DNA from: DATAEY01 sp038199035
GTDB lineage: Bacteria > Actinomycetota > Thermoleophilia > Solirubrobacterales > Solirubrobacteraceae
Direction: 5' to 3'
Assembly: GCA_038199035.1 (NCBI GenBank)
Contig: JBBPZM010000009.1
Location: 57,247-121,246 of the forward strand
Length of the DNA: 64,000 nt
The position numbers and the translations under genes were made by a program. Every line of letters starts with the position of its first letter. Positions within the stretch are counted from its first letter, which is position 1. Positions 59,585 to 64,000 of the stretch are shown one piece after another. The notes beneath the pieces were generated by a model. That model saw only the letters and a program-made list of their open reading frames with translations. It had not been told where the DNA came from and made no database searches.

Positions 59585-60414
59585 CGCCGGCGGTGGCCCT
59601 CTCGGTATTGGCCGCCGTGGTGGTGGCCGGCGGGCTGGTGGAGCTGGCGGCGGCCGGGCCGGCCTCGGGGCGCGCCGGGCCGGGCCGGGCCCTTGCCGCG
59701 GCCCGGGCCCTGGTGCGACTCGGTCGTCGCCTGGGGGCGCCCGCGCCATCCGGACGCCTCGAGTCGCGGATCACCGCGGCGGGAGCGCCGCTGGGCCTCG
59801 GAGTGGGGGAGGTGGCGGCGGTCAAGGCCGCCGCCGGGGCGCTCGCCCTCGTCGCCGGCGCACCGCTGGCCCTCTCGCTTCCCGGCCGGCTCCCGGTCGT
59901 CGCCGTGCCGGCGCGTCCCATCGCCGGGTTCCTGGCGCCCGACTTGGTGCTCGCCCGGCGGGCGCGCGGTCGGGGTCGCGCCATGGAGGAGGAGCTGCCC
60001 GACCTGCTGGACCTCCTGAGGGTGTCGGTCGAGGCCGGTCTGCCGGTCTCGCGCGCGCTAGGCGAGGTGGGACGAGGCCACACCGGCGAGCTGGCGGCCG
60101 AGTGGCGGGCCGCCGGCCGGCGCATGGAGCTGGGCGTGCCCCGGGTCACCGCCCTGGTCGACATGGCGGCGCGCTGCCCCGCGCCCGGCGTGGTCGCCCT
60201 GGCCACCGCCCTGCGCCGCGCCGAACGCCACGGCGCTCCGCTGGCCCAGACCCTGGCCGCTCAGGCGCAGGAGGCGCGCGCCGCCCGCGCCCGGCGTGTA
60301 CGCGACCATGCCGCTCGGGCCGCGCCAAAGATCCAGCTCGTCGTCGCCCTGCTGCTCGTCCCCTCGGTGCTCCTGATGGTGGCCGCCGCCCTGGTCGCCT
60401 CGCTCACGCGCTGA
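59581..60414 (+). CDS. tadC: Tad pilus assembly membrane protein TadC
   Basis: Membrane protein of the type II secretion F family, 277 residues. The pattern EEELPDLLDLLRVSVEAGLPVSRALGEVGRG and LATALRRAERHGAPLAQTLAAQAQEARAARARRVRDHAARAAPKIQLVVALLLVPSVLLM corresponds to the TadC form of the F domain with a C-terminal helix. Begins in the ATGA overlap with tadB. No tadE, pilin or prepilin peptidase gene follows, so the Tad operon in this window is incomplete. Confidence 0.92.
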   Translation: MTPAVALSVLAAVVVAGGLVELAAAGPASGRAGPGRALAAARALVRLGRRLGAPAPSGRLESRITAAGAPLGLGVGEVAAVKAAAGALALVAGAPLALSLPGRLPVVAVPARPIAGFLAPDLVLARRARGRGRAMEEELPDLLDLLRVSVEAGLPVSRALGEVGRGHTGELAAEWRAAGRRMELGVPRVTALVDMAARCPAPGVVALATALRRAERHGAPLAQTLAAQAQEARAARARRVRDHAARAAPKIQLVVALLLVPSVLLMVAAALVASLTR

Positions 60415-60463
60415 CGCGCGCCGGCCCGCTCGTGCTCGCGTCCTGACGTAGGCACCACTCTCC

Positions 60464-62062
60464 CTACTTCAGCGTCAGCACCAGATGGCCGGTCTGCGTG
60501 TTGCCCTTCACCTGGGCTCCGGCGGCCAGCGTCTTGAGCGCGCTGAGGTAGGTCTTGGCCTTTTGCGCATTCGGGCTGCTCTGCGTCCCGACCAGGGAGG
60601 CCAACGGCGGGAAGGACACGAACAGGGTCGGCTGCGCCCCGCCCAGCGACTGCTGGGCCGCCTTGAACTCGGGCGCGTTGCTCAGCGGACTGGCGGCCGA
60701 GAATGCCTCCCGCGTGGCGGCGTCCCCGTAGGCCACCACCATCCGGTCGCCGCGCACGACTACGTTGATGACCCCGGGAAGCCGGCTGCTGGCGACCTTG
60801 AAGCCCTGGGCGCCGCCGACGTTGGCCGGCGCCACCCGCAGCCCGCTGTGGGCGCCCATGCGGGTCAGGAGCGGCCGCAGCTTGGCCACCACTCGCCGGG
60901 CCGCGCCCGGGTCGGGGCTCTGCACCACCATGCCCGCCCCGAGGGTGAGGATGTTCGAGCCGCGGGCGAAGAAGGCCACGTCGCCCAGCGCGGCGAAGAT
61001 GTCGCGGTCGAGGTCGAGGCCGGTCTGGGCGCGTACGGCCTGGCGGATGCCGTTGAGCACGGCCTGGCCGGTCCCCCCGGCTCCCAGCTGCGCGGTGGCG
61101 CGGCGCAGCGACTGGCCGAGCTGGGGGACCCCGAGGGCCAGCCACGAGTCGCCGGGCAGCTTGGGGACCAGGATGCTCGGCTGGCCGGCGGCCGGATTGG
61201 CCGCCGCGCCCTGGGCCCGGCTGTCCACGGTCACGCGGTCGGGCTTGGCGTCCACCGAGAAGGTGGCCGGGCTGTTGCCGGTGCGCAGCAGCGTCTGGAG
61301 CACGCCCGGCGGGATCCCCGAGGAGCTGGCGCCGGCCACCAGGCTGCGGGGATCGACGTATCCGAACGCGAGCTTGTCGGCCGCCTGGCCGGCGACCTGC
61401 TTGAACTGGGAGTTGTCAACCAGTCCCCTGCCTTTGGACGCGTCGACCACCGCCTTGAAGTCGGGCTCCGAGCCGGCCGCCACGAAGTTGCCGACCACGC
61501 CCTGGCCCGAGCCGTCGCCGGGGTCGAACCAGTAGTCGACGCCCTTGTAGGTCCGTTTGGTCAGCTTGGGCGTCGACGCCTTGGCCTGCCGCTCGAGCAT
61601 GTCGGCGGCCTTGCCGGTGTCCTTGGCGTCGAGGATCACCGCCCCCTGGTGCTGGCTGCCGCTCGTCACCCTGGTGAGGACGAGGGCCGCGCGCTTGCCC
61701 AGCCAGGTGTCCACGTCGTCTTTGTAGGTGAGGTTGCGCGTCCCCTGACTCGACTTGAAGCCCTTGTCGAGCAGCTGCTGGATGCGCTGGCCGGCGCTCT
61801 GCGCCTTGAAGACCTTGCGCGCGATCTGGTCCACCGCGTCCTTCTGATCGCCCTCGGGACGCACGGTCGCCGTCACGTAGACAGCGGCGCCCTGGGGGGC
61901 GATGGTGGCCGGATCGGCGTCGCCATTGCCCGACCCGCCGCAGCCCGCGCCCGCCATGACGATCGCGGTGACGGCGGCGAGGAGCGCGGCGGTCGGCCGG
62001 CGGGTCCAGGACGGGGGAGCTGAGCTGGGCAAGGCGCCTCCAGGGTGGTGGGAGGCGCGCAT
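60464..62062 (-). CDS. DUF3352-family lipoprotein
   Basis: An exported lipoprotein of 532 residues. The basic, Pro-rich N-region precedes a hydrophobic segment ending in the lipobox MAGAGC (about residue 41 counted from ATG 62062). The body is of the DUF3352 type, a long solenoid-like surface protein: VYVTATVRPEGDQKDAVDQIARKVF, VTVDSRAQGAAANPAAGQPSILVPKLPGDSWLALGVPQLGQSLRRAT, and FFARGSNILTLGAGMVVQSPDP. Family function is unknown; it may be a cell-envelope protein. Convergent with tadC. Confidence 0.75.
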   Translation of the reverse strand: MRASHHPGGALPSSAPPSWTRRPTAALLAAVTAIVMAGAGCGGSGNGDADPATIAPQGAAVYVTATVRPEGDQKDAVDQIARKVFKAQSAGQRIQQLLDKGFKSSQGTRNLTYKDDVDTWLGKRAALVLTRVTSGSQHQGAVILDAKDTGKAADMLERQAKASTPKLTKRTYKGVDYWFDPGDGSGQGVVGNFVAAGSEPDFKAVVDASKGRGLVDNSQFKQVAGQAADKLAFGYVDPRSLVAGASSSGIPPGVLQTLLRTGNSPATFSVDAKPDRVTVDSRAQGAAANPAAGQPSILVPKLPGDSWLALGVPQLGQSLRRATAQLGAGGTGQAVLNGIRQAVRAQTGLDLDRDIFAALGDVAFFARGSNILTLGAGMVVQSPDPGAARRVVAKLRPLLTRMGAHSGLRVAPANVGGAQGFKVASSRLPGVINVVVRGDRMVVAYGDAATREAFSAASPLSNAPEFKAAQQSLGGAQPTLFVSFPPLASLVGTQSSPNAQKAKTYLSALKTLAAGAQVKGNTQTGHLVLTLK

Positions 62063-62329
62063 GGTATGGCCTGCCGGCGTCGACCGGGAAGCGACAACCG
62101 CGGGTTGAGGGGGGCCTCTTCGTGCCGGCGGGCAGGGCCGGCGAACCTCGCCAGGTGGGAGCCGTCGCTGCAACCTCGCGCCCAGACGACCGCTTTGCAG
62201 CCCGACTTGCACTCGGCCGGCGCCTCCGCTGGGGCGCCCGATCGGCCCGCCAACCCCGGTGGCAGCGGCCTTTGCCGCCCTCGGGTGGGGCTGAACTCAA
62301 GTCGAGTGGGAGAGACGACGATGATTGTG

Positions 62330-62358
62330 TTGCAAAGTGGGGCGCAGTGGGTTACTGT
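62330..62358 (+). promoter_or_regulatory. mraZ promoter with MraZ operator repeats
   Basis: A -35 TTGCAA (62330-62335) and -10 TACTGT (62353-62358) are separated by 17 bases. Two AGTGGG repeats within the spacer (TGGG at 62338-62341 and 62348-62351) are exactly 10 bases apart, the arrangement that MraZ binds for autoregulation. A further TGGG is at 62307-62310. The region 62063-62460 (398 bases) holds no gene; it contains this promoter and the hairpin listed next. Confidence 0.8.
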
Positions 62359-62373
62359 CGCGGCGCTTCCAAA

Positions 62374-62416
62374 GGACCGGGGTGGCGGGGCTCCTCCCAC
62401 TCCGCCACCTCGGTCC
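62374..62416 (+). other. Long hairpin in the mraZ leader
   Basis: Arms 62374-62388 (GGACCGGGGTGGCGG) and 62402-62416 (CCGCCACCTCGGTCC) pair over 15 positions with one mismatch and a 13-base loop. It lies about 44 bases before the mraZ start and is too long and lacks a T-run to be a simple terminator; it may regulate mRNA stability or translation of the division operon. Confidence 0.75.
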
Positions 62417-62460
62417 GCTTCACCGCCGGGGCGTCCACCTCCTTTCCCCCCACATGACCA

Positions 62461-62895
62461 GTGGCCTTCCGCGGAACGTTCGACCACACGCTCGACGCCA
62501 AGAACCGCCTCACGGTTCCCTCCAAGTTCCGTGCCGCGCTGGCCGACGGTGTGGTCCTGGCCCGCGGCTCGGAGAGGTGCCTGGAGGTGTGGCCGGCCGG
62601 CGACTACGAGGAGCTGCACGGCGGCGCGCTCAAGGGCCTCAACCCGATCGCCCCCGAGGCGCGGGAGCTGCGCCGGCGGATCTTCGGAGGGGCGTTCGAC
62701 ACCGAGCTCGACGCCGCCGGCCGGGTGATGCTCGCACCGAAGCTGATCGAGCACGCCGGGCTGGGGCGCGAGGTAGCGATCGTCGGCGCCGGCGACTGCC
62801 TGGAGGTGTGGGACCGCCGGGCCTGGGTGGATCATGACCAGGACTCGCCCGCACGCATCAACGAGCTCACCCAGGGCCTTGGCCATCCTTCTTGA
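62461..62895 (+). CDS. mraZ: Transcriptional regulator MraZ
   Basis: First gene of the division/cell wall cluster; MraZ binds TGGG repeats at its own promoter. The 144-residue protein has two SpoVT/AbrB-like MraZ repeats: MAFRGTFDHTLDAKNRLTVPSKFRAAL, and GAFDTELDAAGRVMLAPKLIEHAGL, with VEVWPAGDYEEL-like and EVWDRRAWVDHDQ ends. The GTG start has no obvious ribosome binding site. A matching operator sits in its promoter. The rsmH start is one base after its stop (gap of one). Confidence 0.95.
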   Translation: MAFRGTFDHTLDAKNRLTVPSKFRAALADGVVLARGSERCLEVWPAGDYEELHGGALKGLNPIAPEARELRRRIFGGAFDTELDAAGRVMLAPKLIEHAGLGREVAIVGAGDCLEVWDRRAWVDHDQDSPARINELTQGLGHPS

Positions 62896-62896
62896 C

Positions 62897-63841
62897 ATGA
62901 GCGCCGTCCACGTCCCGGTGCTGGCCGGCGAGCTGATCGACGCGCTCGCGCCGCGCCCGGGCCAGGCCGCGGTCGACGCGACGGTGGGCGGGGGCGGACA
63001 CGCGCGCCTACTGGCGCAGCGGCTAGGCGCCACCGGGACGCTGATCGGCATCGACCGCGACCCGGTGGCCGAGGAGCGCTTCGAACAGGTGGCGGCCGAG
63101 GCGCCGTGCGCCACCCGGTTCATCCGCGAGAGCTTCGCCGCCGCGCTGGAGCGGCTGCGCGACGAGGGCGAGCGCGTCCACCTGGTGATGCTCGACCTCG
63201 GCATCTCCTCCCTCCAGGTCGACACGCGCGAGCGCGGGTTCGCCTACTCCTACGACGCTCCGCTGGACATGCGGATGGACACCCGGCAGGAGCTGACCGC
63301 CGCCGACGTGGTCAACCGCTGGGACGAGCGCCGCCTGGCCCGGCTGCTGCGGGAGTACGGCGAGGAGCGCTACGCCGGGCGCATCGCCCGGGCCATCGTG
63401 CGCCGCCGGGCGCGCAGCGAGATCGTCAGCACCCAGGAGCTGGTCGACACGGTCAAGGCCGCGCTGCCCGCGCCGGTGGCCTTCGGCGGAGGCCACCCGG
63501 CCAAGCGGACCTTCCAGGCCATCCGCATCGCGGTCAACGACGAGCTGGCCCAGCTCGACCTCGCGCTCCCGCTGGCCTGGGAGCTCCTCGTCCCCGGCGG
63601 GCGTCTGGGCGTGATCAGCTTCCACTCGCTCGAGGACCGGCGGGTCAAGCGCTTCATGGCCGACCGCGCCCGCGGCTGCATCTGCCCCCCGGACCTGCCG
63701 GTCTGCGCCTGCGGCCGCGTCCCCGAGGGCGACCCCGTCACCCGGGGCGGGGTAACGCCCACCGCCGGTGAGGTCGCCGACAACCCACGCTCGACCTCCG
63801 CGCGCCTGCGCGTGATCCGCAAGCGCGAGGGGGCCCGATGA
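62897..63841 (+). CDS. rsmH: 16S rRNA (cytosine1402-N4)-methyltransferase RsmH
   Basis: Methylates C1402 in the decoding centre of 16S rRNA. Full length at 314 residues. The start HVPVLAGELIDAL is the family's HvpVL....l....p, SAM-binding DATVGGGGHARLLAQRL and GTLIGIDRDPVA follow, and the C-terminal half has FQAIRIAVNDELAQLDLALP, LVPGGRLGVISFHSLEDRRVKRF and CICPPDLPVCACG, a Cys-rich motif. The last codons overlap the start of an ftsL-like gene (ATGA). The ATG 62897 is two bases after the mraZ stop. Confidence 0.96.
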   Translation: MSAVHVPVLAGELIDALAPRPGQAAVDATVGGGGHARLLAQRLGATGTLIGIDRDPVAEERFEQVAAEAPCATRFIRESFAAALERLRDEGERVHLVMLDLGISSLQVDTRERGFAYSYDAPLDMRMDTRQELTAADVVNRWDERRLARLLREYGEERYAGRIARAIVRRRARSEIVSTQELVDTVKAALPAPVAFGGGHPAKRTFQAIRIAVNDELAQLDLALPLAWELLVPGGRLGVISFHSLEDRRVKRFMADRARGCICPPDLPVCACGRVPEGDPVTRGGVTPTAGEVADNPRSTSARLRVIRKREGAR

Positions 63842-64000
63842 CCCCGCCGGCCGCCACGTCGGCCCGACGGACCGCGGCCTCCCGTGGGCGTGCCGGCACG
63901 GTGCGCGCATGGGCGGGGGCGGGGGCACCGCGGCCCCACGGGCGAGCGGCCGCGCCCGCGCGCCGCGCGGCGCCGCGGATCCCGCGGCGGGTCTCGGGCC
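63838..64000 (+). CDS. FtsL-like division protein, N-terminus only
   Basis: The frame opens in the ATGA overlap with rsmH and stays open to the window edge (about 54 codons). It encodes a long, Arg/Ala/Pro-rich hydrophilic tail (TPPAATSARRTAASRGRAG, then APRPHGRAAAPARRAAPRIPRR) as expected for the cytoplasmic N-terminus of FtsL/DivIC-like proteins in the mraZ-rsmH-ftsL order. The membrane helix would lie beyond the window, so the identity rests on position. Confidence 0.55.
   Translation, partial: MTPPAATSARRTAASRGRAGTVRAWAGAGAPRPHGRAAAPARRAAPRIPRRVSG

Overview
This window looks like a chromosomal segment of a very GC-rich actinobacterium. The evidence is frequent GTG starts, overlapping ATGA/GTGA junctions, SOS boxes of the GAAC-N4-GTTC type, TAnnnT -10 motifs placed just before start codons without ribosome binding sites, and an RNase P RNA. 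The gene repertoire would fit a Thermoleophilia/Solirubrobacterales-like lineage, but that class-level guess is inference. I see no transposase, integrase, prophage or CRISPR array.

Layout. 1-3.9 kb: TldE/TldD peptidase pair and a maleylacetate-reductase-like dehydrogenase (minus strand). 4-5.1 kb: a multicopper oxidase wrecked by frameshifts and stops. 5.2-10.1 kb: EamA transporter, LysR regulator, small membrane proteins, a DUF2294 protein, an HD protein, a zinc-ribbon membrane protein and tRNA-Leu(GAG). 10.2-12 kb: lexA with its SOS promoter, a zinc-ribbon partner, a DUF4333 lipoprotein, rnpB and a terminator. 12.2-25.3 kb: a Fic protein without a normal start codon, a PucR regulator, secreted S15 and S8 peptidases (the S8 one carries an FG-GAP propeller), a lipoprotein, a beta-helix protein, a frameshifted MOSC gene, an LLM oxidoreductase and a secreted HExxH metalloprotease. 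25.3-27.7 kb: SOS-controlled imuB plus a DUF6504 gene, then a PAP2 protein.

27.8-36 kb is the most interesting region: a vitamin B12 locus. A PduO-type adenosyltransferase faces a cobalamin riboswitch, followed by a tightly overlapping operon of three secreted DUF4430-like proteins, an EcfT, a fused double EcfA ATPase, and an ECF S component fused to an extracellular alpha/alpha-barrel. DUF4430 and alpha/alpha-barrel are the two folds of animal intrinsic factor/transcobalamin, here split over separate genes and tethered to the transporter.

36-41.2 kb: PntAA-PntAB-PntB transhydrogenase, a YihY/BrkB protein, a tandem-palindrome element and an orphan DNA adenine methylase. 41.3-46.7 kb: a probable RiPP locus with nucleotidyltransferase, glycosyltransferase, HPr-kinase-like protein, PqqD-like protein, radical SAM-PqqD fusion and a 61-residue precursor with its own promoter. 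46.8-53.4 kb: nitroreductase, glpD, folP, transaldolase, a degenerate Rho, a PPOX protein and a hypothetical. 53.5-60.4 kb: a two-component system coupled to cpaB, an ECF sigma/anti-sigma pair, and cpaF-tadB-tadC. 60.5-64 kb: a DUF3352 lipoprotein, then the start of the division cluster, mraZ-rsmH and the first codons of an ftsL-like gene, behind a promoter with MraZ-type TGGG repeats.
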